The notes under the pieces: generated by a model
Told to the model about the DNA's origin: nothing
Database searches by the model: none
Seen by the model: the letters and a program-made list of their open reading frames with translations, nothing else
Shown here: positions 14,246-22,164 of the stretch, piece by piece
How the letters are laid out: each line of letters begins with the position of its first letter
How positions within the stretch are numbered: position 1 is the first letter of the stretch
NCBI GenBank assembly: GCA_910578115.1
Contig: CAJTPO010000061.1
Location: forward strand, 1 to 25,130
Length of the DNA stretch: 25,130 bases
DNA from: an uncultured Lachnospiraceae bacterium
GTDB taxonomy: Bacteria > Bacillota > Clostridia > Lachnospirales > Lachnospiraceae
Direction of reading: 5' to 3'
Made by a program: the position numbers and the translations under genes

Positions 14246-15025
14246 ATGTTCTGTCCCGGCTACTGCGACTACAACCGTTCCAATCCCGACCATGACATGA
14301 TCAACCGTCCCTCCGGCAGCGGAGACTATCTGTTCCTCTACCTGATCACGCCCATGAAGATACAGTTTGGCTCCGATACCATCGTCACGAAAGAAAACGC
14401 CTTCCTGCTCTACACACCGGGAGAGGCGCAGATCTATCAGGCGGTCAGGCGCTTCAAGAACAGTTTTGTTCACTTTACATGTGACAGCGGAGATTTTCTG
14501 AAAGAATACGATCTGCCTGCCAACCGGGTCGTCTATCTGCCCGATCCGGAGGCCATGAACACGGCGCTTAAAAGCATCTATGTGGAAAGTGTACTGAAAC
14601 AGGATTTTTATGCGGAGCAGATGGATATGCTGGTGCGCCAGCTGCTTATCCTTTTTTCCAGACAGCTGCACACCTGGTCGAACGGTTCCGGCATTCCTGC
14701 CGACCTCTATGAGCAGTTCCGCAAGGCACGGATCGAGATCCTGACCAATATCACCAAAGAATGGAATACCGAGAACATGGCCGCCCTGACCAATCTTGGC
14801 GTCAGCCAGTTCTACAGCTACTATCAGCTCTTTTTCAACCGCTCACCCAAATCGGAACTGCTGGAAGCCCGGCTGGAACGCGCCAAATATCTGCTCCGTA
14901 TGGAGGCCATGCCCGTAGGCCAGGCCGCCGCCCAGTCCGGTTTCACGAATCTGTCGCACTTCACACGCTATTTCAGGAAAGAATGCGGCATGCCGCCCTC
15001 TCATTACGCACGAAACCCGGTCTGA
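14246..15025 (+). CDS. AraC family transcriptional regulator
   Basis: A 259-residue regulator with an N-terminal cupin-like ligand-binding half (about 1-100; FLYLITPMKIQFG then FLLYTPGEAQIYQ) and a C-terminal pair of helix-turn-helix motifs (about 160-258). The second motif reads MPVGQAAAQSGFTNLSHFTRYFRKECGMPPSHY, the classic AraC signature. In the first, LGVSQFYSYYQLFF stands for the usual segment. Ligands of this family are often sugars. The start at 14246 has AAGGA 8 bp upstream and a good promoter. Divergent placement next to the GH51 arabinofuranosidase suggests it senses arabinose or an arabinoside and activates that gene; this is inference from position. Confidence 0.92.
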   Translation: MFCPGYCDYNRSNPDHDMINRPSGSGDYLFLYLITPMKIQFGSDTIVTKENAFLLYTPGEAQIYQAVRRFKNSFVHFTCDSGDFLKEYDLPANRVVYLPDPEAMNTALKSIYVESVLKQDFYAEQMDMLVRQLLILFSRQLHTWSNGSGIPADLYEQFRKARIEILTNITKEWNTENMAALTNLGVSQFYSYYQLFFNRSPKSELLEARLERAKYLLRMEAMPVGQAAAQSGFTNLSHFTRYFRKECGMPPSHYARNPV

Positions 15026-15128
15026 CATACCGCGCGGAATCTGCACGCTTCCCGCCGGAATCAAAGACCCCGCTGCAAGCAGCCACCTGGCTCGTTGCTC
15101 ACGGGAAGAAAGAAAATATACAACAGTA

Positions 15129-15158
15129 TTGACAAAGCCTTCGCCGCGAGAGTATTCT
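15129..15158 (+). promoter_or_regulatory. Promoter of MATE pump 2
   Basis: A perfect TTGACA (15129-15134) and TATTCT (15153-15158) are separated by 18 bp, about 36 bp before the start codon. Confidence 0.65.
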
Positions 15159-15194
15159 TAGATAACATTGCACAAAAGCACGGAGGTTTTTTCT

Positions 15195-16598
15195 ATGAAT
15201 ACGAAAACAAAGGGCATGTTCTCGAACAGCAGATTTTATTCCCAGATCTTTCGGCTGGTGGTGCCGATCATCATCCAGAATCTGCTCAGTGCAGCAGTCA
15301 ATTCTGCTGACGTAGTGATGCTCAACTATGTGGGGCAGTCCTCGATCTCGGCCGTGTCGCTTGCATCCAATTATGCAGGCGTTCTCTTTATGGTCTTCTA
15401 TGGGCTGGGCACCGGAGCCACGATATTGAGCGCACAATACTGGGGCCGGAAGGATCTGCAGGCAATTCAGGTGATCGAAGGGATCGCGCTGCGCTTTTCC
15501 CTGCTGATCGCGCTGGCTTTCTCGGGCTGCGCCCTGTTGATACCGGATAAAATGATGCGTATCTTTACGACGGATGCGGAGCTGATCCAGATCGGCGCCG
15601 GCTATCTGCGGGTGATGTCCGTCACCTATCTTTGCTGGGCCATCGTGGAAGTTTATCTGTCCATCCTGCGCAGCATCGGACAGGTAACCATCTCCATGGT
15701 GCTGAATATCGTCGCCTTTTCACTGAACATCCTGCTGAATGCCGTCTTTATCTTCGGCCTGTTCGGAGCACCGAAGCTGGGAGCCACCGGCGTGGCCATC
15801 GCCACCGCCCTCTCCCGTATCGTGGAGCTGCTGGGCTGCTTCCTGGTATCCATGTTCAGCAAAGACCTTAAATTGAACCTGGCTTACCTGTTCATCCGCA
15901 ACAAAGTGCTGCTGAAAGATTTCATCCACCTGTCGCTGCCGGCCCTGGCTAACGATATCTCCTGGAGCGTGGCCTTCTCCATGTATTCCGTGATTCTCGG
16001 GCATCTGGGCACGGACGCGGTGGCTGCCAACTCTCTTGTGGTGGTGGTCCGCAACTTCGGCACTGTGCTGTGCTTCGGCACCGCCAGCGCAGGCGGCATC
16101 CTGCTCGGCAACGTAATGGGGGAAAATGACATGGAGCGCACGAAAGAATACGCCTCCAAACTGATCCGGCTGACCATCCTCACCGGCGCCATCGGCGGTG
16201 TCATCATCCTCGCCATTACCCCCTTTGTGCTGCATTTCGCGGCCCTGACGGAGACGGCCATGCATTATCTGAAATACATGCTGCTCATCAACAGCTACTA
16301 TGTCATGGGAGCGGCCGTGAACACGACGCTGATCGCCGGTGTATTCCGCGCCGGAGGAGATACACGCTTCGGACTGATCTGTGATACGATCGATATGTGG
16401 TGCTATGCGGTGCCTCTTGGCTTCATCGCCGCCTTCGTATTCAAACTGCCGGTGTTAGTCGTCTATTTCCTGCTCTGCACCGATGAATTCGTGAAATGGC
16501 CCTGGGTCATCAAACGCTACCGGAGCGGGAAATGGCTGCAGAACCTCACGCGAGACAATCTTTTTACCGAGGAGAACAGTGGAACCGGATCAGAATAG
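15195..16598 (+). CDS. MATE family efflux transporter (pump 2)
   Basis: A 467-residue, 12-helix exporter of the MATE family. The first helix carries the family pattern (FRLVVPIIIQNLLSAAVNSADVVMLNYVG), and the two halves repeat it (LPALANDISWSVAFSMYSVILGHLG). The start at 15195 (MNTKTKGMF) is chosen because GGAGG lies 8 bp before it; a frame from 15168 is longer but lacks such a site. It has its own TTGACA/TATTCT promoter. It may be read through into the tRNA-dihydrouridine synthase gene, 146 bp downstream, unless the palindromic element between them stops transcription. It is clearly different in sequence from pumps 1 and 3, so these are not recent duplicates. The substrate is unknown. Confidence 0.92.
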   Translation: MNTKTKGMFSNSRFYSQIFRLVVPIIIQNLLSAAVNSADVVMLNYVGQSSISAVSLASNYAGVLFMVFYGLGTGATILSAQYWGRKDLQAIQVIEGIALRFSLLIALAFSGCALLIPDKMMRIFTTDAELIQIGAGYLRVMSVTYLCWAIVEVYLSILRSIGQVTISMVLNIVAFSLNILLNAVFIFGLFGAPKLGATGVAIATALSRIVELLGCFLVSMFSKDLKLNLAYLFIRNKVLLKDFIHLSLPALANDISWSVAFSMYSVILGHLGTDAVAANSLVVVVRNFGTVLCFGTASAGGILLGNVMGENDMERTKEYASKLIRLTILTGAIGGVIILAITPFVLHFAALTETAMHYLKYMLLINSYYVMGAAVNTTLIAGVFRAGGDTRFGLICDTIDMWCYAVPLGFIAAFVFKLPVLVVYFLLCTDEFVKWPWVIKRYRSGKWLQNLTRDNLFTEENSGTGSE

Positions 16599-16625
16599 AA
16601 ACCAGACGAACGGATAGAGTCGAAC

Positions 16626-16728
16626 TATAGTAAACGACATAACAAATTTCTGTTTCCGTCTCTTGCAGGAGCCATATACGGTAGCTCCCGCAAGGACGAA
16701 AACGAAATTTCTAATGTCGTTAACTATA
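16626..16728. mobile_element. 103-bp near-palindromic element (MITE-like)
   Basis: TATAGTAAACGACAT (16626-16640) and, read inward from the other end, TATAGTTAACGACAT (16728-16714) match at 14 of 15 bases. The similarity continues inward through AAATTTC, GTTT, CGTC, CTTGC and GGAGC blocks, so the whole unit folds into one long hairpin with a loop near ATATACG. The ends begin with TA, compatible with a TA target duplication as made by IS630/mariner-type transposases, though no longer duplication is visible. It lies directly before the dus ribosome-binding site. Confidence 0.8.
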
Positions 16729-16744
16729 AGAAAGGACACCTGAC

Positions 16745-17911
16745 ATGCTATACTACGCAGCGCCGATGGAAGGCATCACTACCTATATCTACCGCCGGGC
16801 GCACGCACGTTTCTACGGCGGCATTGACAAATACTTTACGCCCTTTATCGCAGGCAAAAAGATGACCACCCGGGAAGTGAGGGACATTCTTCCGGAAAAT
16901 AATGCCGGCGTCGCGCTCGTGCCGCAGATCCTCACCAACAAAGCAGATGATTTTCTGGAGATTGCGGACCGGCTTGCCTCTTACGGGTACGACACCGTCA
17001 ATCTGAATCTGGGTTGTCCCTCCGGTACTGTCACCGCCAAGAAGCGGGGATCCGGATTTTTAGGCGAACCGGAATCTCTGGATGCCTTTCTTTATGAGAT
17101 TTATGAAAAATGTCCCCTGCAGATTTCCATCAAAACAAGGCTCGGCATCTCGGACCTAAGAGAGTGGGAACGCCTGCTGGACATCTATGCCCGATACCCG
17201 GTGCAGGAACTGATTGTCCACACCCGTCTGCTGCAGGAATTCTACACGGGTGCACCGCATCCGGAGGCTTTTGCCATGGCTCTGTGCCGAATGCGTGATA
17301 CGGCCGGCGAGTCTGCGCGCTCCGCCGGGACTGCGCTTTGTTATAACGGAGATATTCTGTCTGCGGAAAGTCTGTCAGATATCCAGGCCAGCGTCGCCGC
17401 CTGTATCCACGATCCCGGCCATCGTGATGAGAATAACAAAAATAACAGGACCGGCGAAGCAGCTCACACTGCCCTCGGCACTCCTGTTATGGATCGTATC
17501 ATGATCGGCCGCGGCCTGTTGCGTAACCCTGCCCTGGCCAGGCAGCTGCAGACTGGATGCCTCCCGGACCCCGCTTCACAGACAGCTTCGCCAGACCCGT
17601 CCGGCACAGGACAGGCGGCTTCTGACTGTCACCACAGCCGTCAAGACGCAGAAACACTTCGCGCCTTTCATGACGTCATTCTGAACGATTACCGCGGGAT
17701 CATGTCCGGCGATCTTCCCGTCTTATTTAAGATGAAAGATTTGTGGACCTATATGATCACGGCCTTTACGACTTCCGCTCCCGCACAGTCCCCGGATGAG
17801 CCTGAACGGCGGACGGTGGAGAAGCACCTGAAGAAAATCCGCAAAGCCGACCGGATTCCGGAATATCAGATTGCCGTGGACGGCCTTTTCAGGGAATGCT
17901 TCGTCCGTTGA
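16745..17911 (+). CDS. dus: tRNA-dihydrouridine synthase family protein
   Basis: An FMN enzyme that reduces specific uridines in tRNA to dihydrouridine. The barrel motifs are in order: YAAPMEGIT (4-12), PQILTN (60-65), NLNLGCPSGTVTAKKRGSG (86-104, with catalytic C91), SIKTRLG (128-134), IVHTR (157-161), YNGDI (200-204), and MIGRGLLRNP (253-262). At 388 residues it is 60-70 longer than usual. The excess lies in three polar low-complexity insertions: about 184-195, about 217-247 (HRDENNKNNRTGE) and about 272-300 (PDPASQTASPDPSG). The start follows AAAGGA at 8 bp. The 103-bp palindrome lies just upstream. The gene converges on the ABC ATPase gene. Confidence 0.92.
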   Translation: MLYYAAPMEGITTYIYRRAHARFYGGIDKYFTPFIAGKKMTTREVRDILPENNAGVALVPQILTNKADDFLEIADRLASYGYDTVNLNLGCPSGTVTAKKRGSGFLGEPESLDAFLYEIYEKCPLQISIKTRLGISDLREWERLLDIYARYPVQELIVHTRLLQEFYTGAPHPEAFAMALCRMRDTAGESARSAGTALCYNGDILSAESLSDIQASVAACIHDPGHRDENNKNNRTGEAAHTALGTPVMDRIMIGRGLLRNPALARQLQTGCLPDPASQTASPDPSGTGQAASDCHHSRQDAETLRAFHDVILNDYRGIMSGDLPVLFKMKDLWTYMITAFTTSAPAQSPDEPERRTVEKHLKKIRKADRIPEYQIAVDGLFRECFVR

Positions 17912-17912
17912 C

Positions 17913-17957
17913 AGATATGCGCAGGGGTGAAAAGCACTTTCACCCCTGCGCGTATCT
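17913..17957. terminator. 20-bp hairpin at the convergence of dus and the ABC ATPase gene
   Basis: 17913-17932 pairs with 17938-17957 over 20 bp with a single G-U pair and a 5-base loop (AGCAC). The right arm contains the last codons and the stop codon of the ATPase gene. Neither side has a strong T-run, so it may act as a mutual roadblock or mRNA 3'-end stabiliser more than a classical terminator. Confidence 0.65.
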
Positions 17958-18725
17958 GGTCAAAAACTGTTTCGTCCGCTCCTCCTGCGGATGGTCGATC
18001 ACCTGTCTGGGATCGCCCTGCTCCACGATCACACCCTCATCCATGAAAATCAGCTGATCGGACACGTCTCTGGCAAAGGCCATCTCGTGCGTGACGATGA
18101 TCATGGTCGTCTTCCGTTCTGCAAGGGAACGGATGACTTTCAGCACCTCTCCCGTCAGCTCCGGATCCAGCGCTGATGTCGGTTCGTCGAAGCACAGAAT
18201 ATCCGGCTGCAGCGCAAGCGCCCTGGCGATCGCCACCCGCTGCTGCTGCCCGCCGGACAGCTGATGGGGATAATGAGACATGCGCTCCGCCAGGCCCATC
18301 TGTCGAAGCAGCTCCACTCCATGCGCTTCTATCCGTTCATAGATCTCCTTTTTCTTCTGCTTGAAATCGGGTTGTTCTTTCGCCAACAGCTTCTCGGAAA
18401 GCGTAACATTTTCCAATGCCGTATACTGGGGAAACAGGTTGAAAGACTGAAACACCATCCCGAAATGCAGACGCTTGGTGCGCAGCTCCTTTTCCTGTTC
18501 CCGGCGCGGCATGGAGGCGTCAAAAAGCGTCTCGCCCTTCACGGTAATGGAACCCTTATCCGGCGTTTCCAGGAAATTCAGACACCGCAGAAGCGTCGTC
18601 TTCCCGGAACCCGAAGAACCAATGATTGCCAGCGCATTCCCTTCTTCCAGCGAAAAGCTGACATCGTCAAGCACCTTCGTATTATCAAACTGTTTCCCGA
18701 TATTTCTCACTTCCAAAATCGCCAT
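17940..18725 (-). CDS. Amino-acid ABC transporter ATP-binding protein
   Basis: The ATPase of a polar-amino-acid importer (GlnQ/HisP-like), on the inner face of the membrane. Visible motifs are Walker A GSSGSGKT (36-43), the Q-loop in FQSFNLFPQ, the signature LSGGQQQR (156-163), Walker B ILCFDEP (176-182) and the switch histidine in VTHEMAFARDV. At 261 residues it is slightly longer than usual, because of an insertion rich in lysine and glutamate at about 113-135 (EQPDFKQKKKEIYERIEAHG). It is the third gene of the operon, 108 bp after the permease. The 3' end forms one arm of the hairpin shared with dus. The ligand cannot be deduced from the ATPase. Confidence 0.94.
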   Translation of the reverse strand: MAILEVRNIGKQFDNTKVLDDVSFSLEEGNALAIIGSSGSGKTTLLRCLNFLETPDKGSITVKGETLFDASMPRREQEKELRTKRLHFGMVFQSFNLFPQYTALENVTLSEKLLAKEQPDFKQKKKEIYERIEAHGVELLRQMGLAERMSHYPHQLSGGQQQRVAIARALALQPDILCFDEPTSALDPELTGEVLKVIRSLAERKTTMIIVTHEMAFARDVSDQLIFMDEGVIVEQGDPRQVIDHPQEERTKQFLTRYAQG

Positions 18726-18833
18726 GATCTTTCACCCTTTCCTTTATTCCCAGGCAGCACACATTTCACCTGAACTTACTCGGTATGTTGCACCAAATTG
18801 CTCAGTAGGGAATTTATACAGCCTTCCTCTATT

Positions 18834-19490
18834 CTACCTGAAATAATCCAGCTTCCGTTCCATATAGTTAAACAGCAGCGTCAGCACGCCTACAAAGATC
18901 AGATAGAACACGCCCGTGTAGAACAGCGGCCAGGTCAGGCCGTTGCTCTTCATAAAGGAATATCCCGCAAAAGTCAGCTCATAGGCCGCGATCATCCGTG
19001 CCAGCGAAGTATCCTTGACCAGCGTGATGACCTCGTTGGACAGCGGCGGCACCACCCTTTTTACCATCTGTAAAAGCGTAATGCGGAAAAAGATCTGGCT
19101 TCTGGTCATGCCCAGCACTTCCCCGGCCTCTCGCTGACCTGCCGGAACCCCTTCGATCCCGCCCCGGAAGATCACAGAGAAATAGCAGGCATAGTTGATG
19201 CTGAATGCCACCACAGTAGCCGTGATACGGCCGCTCTCATTGCCGCTCCATATATTGTGCCCCAGCCAGAGTCCCGGCCCGTAGAAAATAATGATCAGCT
19301 GCAGCATCAGCGGTGTGCCGCGGATGATCCACACCAGCACCTGGATCAGATACCGCAGCGGCCTCCACCTGCTCATGGAACCGAACGCCAGCACCAGCCC
19401 AAAGGGCAGCGAGAACAACAATGTAAATAGAAAGATCTGAAACGTCGTCAACAGACCGTCCAGCAGAACCTGTGTCACATTCCAAAACAT
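18834..19490 (-). CDS. Amino-acid ABC transporter permease
   Basis: A 218-residue membrane subunit of the HisM/GlnP family, with about five membrane helices. The cytoplasmic EAA loop that docks the ATPase is at about 119-138 (QREAGEVLGMTRSQIFFRI). RGTPLMLQLIIIFYG (57-71) is the usual motif after the second helix. The start at 19490 follows GGAG. It is only 13 bp downstream of the binding-protein gene, so the two are surely co-transcribed. No second permease is present, so the importer should use a homodimer. Confidence 0.94.
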   Translation of the reverse strand: MFWNVTQVLLDGLLTTFQIFLFTLLFSLPFGLVLAFGSMSRWRPLRYLIQVLVWIIRGTPLMLQLIIIFYGPGLWLGHNIWSGNESGRITATVVAFSINYACYFSVIFRGGIEGVPAGQREAGEVLGMTRSQIFFRITLLQMVKRVVPPLSNEVITLVKDTSLARMIAAYELTFAGYSFMKSNGLTWPLFYTGVFYLIFVGVLTLLFNYMERKLDYFR

Positions 19491-19503
19491 AAAAATTTCT
19501 CCT

Positions 19504-20454
19504 TTATTCCGCAGGCACTACAATAACCTGCGCATTGTTGCAGTAAGCGTTGGTGCATTCCATCGCCGACGTAGTCTCTGCGGTCAGCGTCATGCCATTC
19601 CATACCACATCAATATTTTTCGATTCCAGCTCCATGATCTTGTTGTCCCAGTCAATTACTACAAACTGCGCCTCTACTCCCAGCTTCTCCGCTGTCAGGC
19701 GGGCCATATCCGCATCAAATCCGACCCACTCTCCGGACTCGTCCTGATAATCCATCGGCTCAAACTCCGTGATCCCTACGATCAGGCTTCCTTTTTCCTG
19801 AATATAAGCCACATCGCTGTCTTCCGCGGAAGCCGTGAACTCCGCTTCGGCCTGCTCCACCAGCGCTTCCTGCACCCCATAGGCCGCTGCCGTCTCTTTC
19901 ATGCTGCCATCGACGTAACTCTCTCCAAATACGGCATTGATATAAGAAGCCAGGTCAGAACCCTTACGGCATCCCACACCGTATTCCTCCGTCGTCAGCT
20001 CCGTTGTGTGCGTCAGTCCCGGATAGCTGGTGCCTTCCCCGATCATGGCGCCTGCCATCAACAGATCAATGATCGCCGCATCGGATGTGCCGGCCGCAAC
20101 CTCCATCAGCGCATCGGCCTGGGAAGCTACCACATTCGTCTGCAGGCCGTTATCCTGCGCCGCCGCTTCCCCTGCGGAACCTGCCTCTACCGCATACACA
20201 AGGCCCGTATCTACAGAAGACTCAGCGCCGTCTGCCGCCGCTGTGCCATCTGTGCCGGCATCGTCTGTCTCTGCCGCCGCATCCGTACTTTCTGCCGCTC
20301 CCGTTTCCGCATCCTGCGCCGCGTCTTCTGCCTGTGCGCTCTCCGCCTCGTTCGCCTGTGTGTCTGCCGCTTTACCTGCCGCGTCGCCGCATCCTGTCAA
20401 TACCGTACCCACTGCCATGGATACCGCCAGCATCAGTGCAAATTTCTTTTTCAT
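19504..20454 (-). CDS. ABC transporter substrate-binding lipoprotein with circularly permuted domain order
   Basis: This should deliver an amino acid to the permease. The 316-residue product starts with a lipoprotein signal (MKKKFALMLAVSMAVGTVLTGCG; lipidated C22), followed by an A/D/E/T-rich linker to about residue 84. The rest is a family 3 binding protein (SBP_bac_3) in the wrong order. Lobe 2 comes first (VYAVEAGSAGEAAAQDNG, 86-103, through EEYGVGCRKGS, 156-166), then the final helices (167-199). After a linker (200-215) comes the part that normally begins the domain (YIQEKGSLIVGITEFEPMDY, 217-236, to NAQVIVVPAE, 307-316), where the protein stops. In ordinary relatives NAQVIVVPA leads directly into the VEAGSAGE lobe. 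All parts are in frame. AGGAGG lies 7 bp before the start. Confidence 0.9.
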   Translation of the reverse strand: MKKKFALMLAVSMAVGTVLTGCGDAAGKAADTQANEAESAQAEDAAQDAETGAAESTDAAAETDDAGTDGTAAADGAESSVDTGLVYAVEAGSAGEAAAQDNGLQTNVVASQADALMEVAAGTSDAAIIDLLMAGAMIGEGTSYPGLTHTTELTTEEYGVGCRKGSDLASYINAVFGESYVDGSMKETAAAYGVQEALVEQAEAEFTASAEDSDVAYIQEKGSLIVGITEFEPMDYQDESGEWVGFDADMARLTAEKLGVEAQFVVIDWDNKIMELESKNIDVVWNGMTLTAETTSAMECTNAYCNNAQVIVVPAE

Positions 20455-20520
20455 AAGCTCTCCTCCTTTGGTCTGCGGTCTTTATTTCGTATACTTCGTG
20501 ATACCGCAAATCCGAATTGT

Positions 20521-20549
20521 ATTTTATCATGGTAGTGTACTAAAGTAAA
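20521..20549 (-). promoter_or_regulatory. Promoter of the amino-acid ABC transporter operon
   Basis: On the minus strand TTTACT (20549-20544) and TAAAAT (20526-20521) are 17 bp apart, with TG one base before the -10 box. The boxes lie 67-95 bp before the lipoprotein start. Confidence 0.6.
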
Positions 20550-20580
20550 GAGGAATTTTTATCTACTGATTAGAAATAGC

Positions 20581-20607
20581 AACAGAGAAGCCGAAGGCTG
20601 AACTGTT
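20581..20607. repeat. Hairpin upstream of MATE pump 3, similar to the end of the 211-bp element
   Basis: AACAG (20581-20585) pairs with CTGTT (20603-20607), and AGCC-GAA-GGCT (20589-20599) forms the tip, separated by a 3x3 internal loop. Read on the minus strand, GTAACAGTTCAGCC resembles the GTTACAGTTCACGG end of the 211-bp element. It may be a relic or a leader structure. No clear promoter for pump 3 is visible in 20455-20728. Confidence 0.35.
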
Positions 20608-20728
20608 ACCAGAAATAAGAGGATTCTCCCCTTATTGTGTTGAAAAAGAAAAATTTATGAAATATAATAACTATAAGTATTCGTATAACCCACGATCACA
20701 TCAAGAAATTCAAGGCAGGTATCTCACA

Positions 20729-22105
20729 ATGACAATGCAGAAAGAACAACCCCTCAAACAACCAAAGCACAGCCGTGAAAATGTCCGCATCACCCTGAAC
20801 ATTGCATGGCCGTCTATCGTGGAGTCCTTTTTCGTAGCCTTTGCCGGGCTGGTGGACTCGCTGATGGTAAGCTCCCTTGGCTCCTACGCGGTGGCCGCCG
20901 TGGGCCTCACAACACAGCCCAAGTTCGTGGGCTTATCAGTATTCTTTGCCGCCAATGTGGCGGTCTCGGCTCTGGTCGCCAGGCGGCGCGGGGAGGAAAA
21001 GCCCGCAGAAGCCAACCGCATCCTGAGCACGGCGATCGCCTTTATCCTGGTGGTGTCGGTCATCTTAAGCGTCCTGCTGGTGACATTTGCCAGCCCGATC
21101 ATCCGCCTCTGCGGTTCCACGCCGGAGACCCACGACAGCGCGGTCGCCTATTTCCGCATCATCATGGGCGGTATGATCTTTAACTGTATTCAGATGGGCA
21201 TCAATTCCGCACAGCGGGGCGCCGGCAATACGAAGATCACCATGCGCACCAACGTAACTTCCAATACCATCAACATTATCTTCAACTATCTGCTGATAGG
21301 CGGACACTTCGGCTTCCCTGCCCTGGGGATCCACGGTGCGGCGCTGGCGACGGTTCTCGGCACCGTTGTCGCCTCCGTCATGAGTGTTCTCTCGATCCTG
21401 AAACCCGACGGCTTTATCAGCATCCCTTATATCCTGAAAAACAAGATATGGCCTGCGGCCAGAACCTTACATAACCTGATCCATGTAGGCTACAGCGTTT
21501 TCTTCGAGCAGATCCTGATGAGGATCGGCTTTATGATGACGGCCATCATGGCGGCCAAACAGGGGACCGACGCCATGGCAGCCCATCAGGTGGGTATGAA
21601 TATCATGGGCCTGTCCTTCTCCTTCGGAGACGGCCTGCAGTCTGCCGCGGTGGCGCTGATCGGACGCAGCCTTGGCGCCGGTGACGAGAAGATGGCCAAA
21701 GAATTCGGCAGCATCTGCCGGATGTTCGGCGGCTTCATCTCCGCCGTCCTGGCCGTACTCTACTTCTTCGGCGCCGAACCGCTGCTGGGTCTGTTTTTCG
21801 AGGAGGCGCATATCGTGGCCATCGGCGTCGGCATTATGCGTGTCATCATCTTCGTAGTCGTCTTTCAGATCAGCCAGGTGGTATACATGGGCTGCCTGCG
21901 CGGCGCGGGGGACACACTCTACACGGCGGCCGCCTCTACCATCAGCGTCACCTTTATCCGCACCCTGGCTTCCTGGCTGGGCGGCTATGTGTTCGGCCTT
22001 GGCATCGTCGGTATCTGGTTGGGCGTGCTTGCAGACCAGATCTCCCGTTTCCTCTTTGCATCCATACGGTTTAAGCAGGGAAAATGGACACAGATCAAGA
22101 TCTGA
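20729..22105 (+). CDS. MATE family efflux transporter (pump 3)
   Basis: A third 12-helix MATE exporter, 458 residues from the preferred start. The N-terminal helix pattern (LNIAWPSIVESFFVAFAGLVDSLMVSSLG) and its repeat in the second half (HVGYSVFFEQILMRIGFMMTAIMAA), plus GAGNTKITMRTN and RGAGDTLYTA, are typical. The start at 20729 (MTMQKEQPLK) is favoured by AAGGCAGGT about 8 bp upstream. A frame from 20657 would add 24 polar residues (MKYNNYKYSYN) not seen in the family and has only an A-rich region before it. It diverges from the ABC importer operon and converges on the histidine kinase gene 60 bp later. The substrate is unknown. Confidence 0.92.
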   Translation: MTMQKEQPLKQPKHSRENVRITLNIAWPSIVESFFVAFAGLVDSLMVSSLGSYAVAAVGLTTQPKFVGLSVFFAANVAVSALVARRRGEEKPAEANRILSTAIAFILVVSVILSVLLVTFASPIIRLCGSTPETHDSAVAYFRIIMGGMIFNCIQMGINSAQRGAGNTKITMRTNVTSNTINIIFNYLLIGGHFGFPALGIHGAALATVLGTVVASVMSVLSILKPDGFISIPYILKNKIWPAARTLHNLIHVGYSVFFEQILMRIGFMMTAIMAAKQGTDAMAAHQVGMNIMGLSFSFGDGLQSAAVALIGRSLGAGDEKMAKEFGSICRMFGGFISAVLAVLYFFGAEPLLGLFFEEAHIVAIGVGIMRVIIFVVVFQISQVVYMGCLRGAGDTLYTAAASTISVTFIRTLASWLGGYVFGLGIVGIWLGVLADQISRFLFASIRFKQGKWTQIKI

Positions 22106-22164
22106 CCACACACAAATGTGCAGTGCTTTCGGAGAGCCACTGCGGCATCTGCCGGAGCTTCGTC

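Noticed and set aside
20008..20548. Plus-strand frames over the binding-protein gene
   Set aside because: They come from the complement of the Ala/Asp/Glu-rich linker and yield Arg/Pro/Ser-rich low-complexity products.
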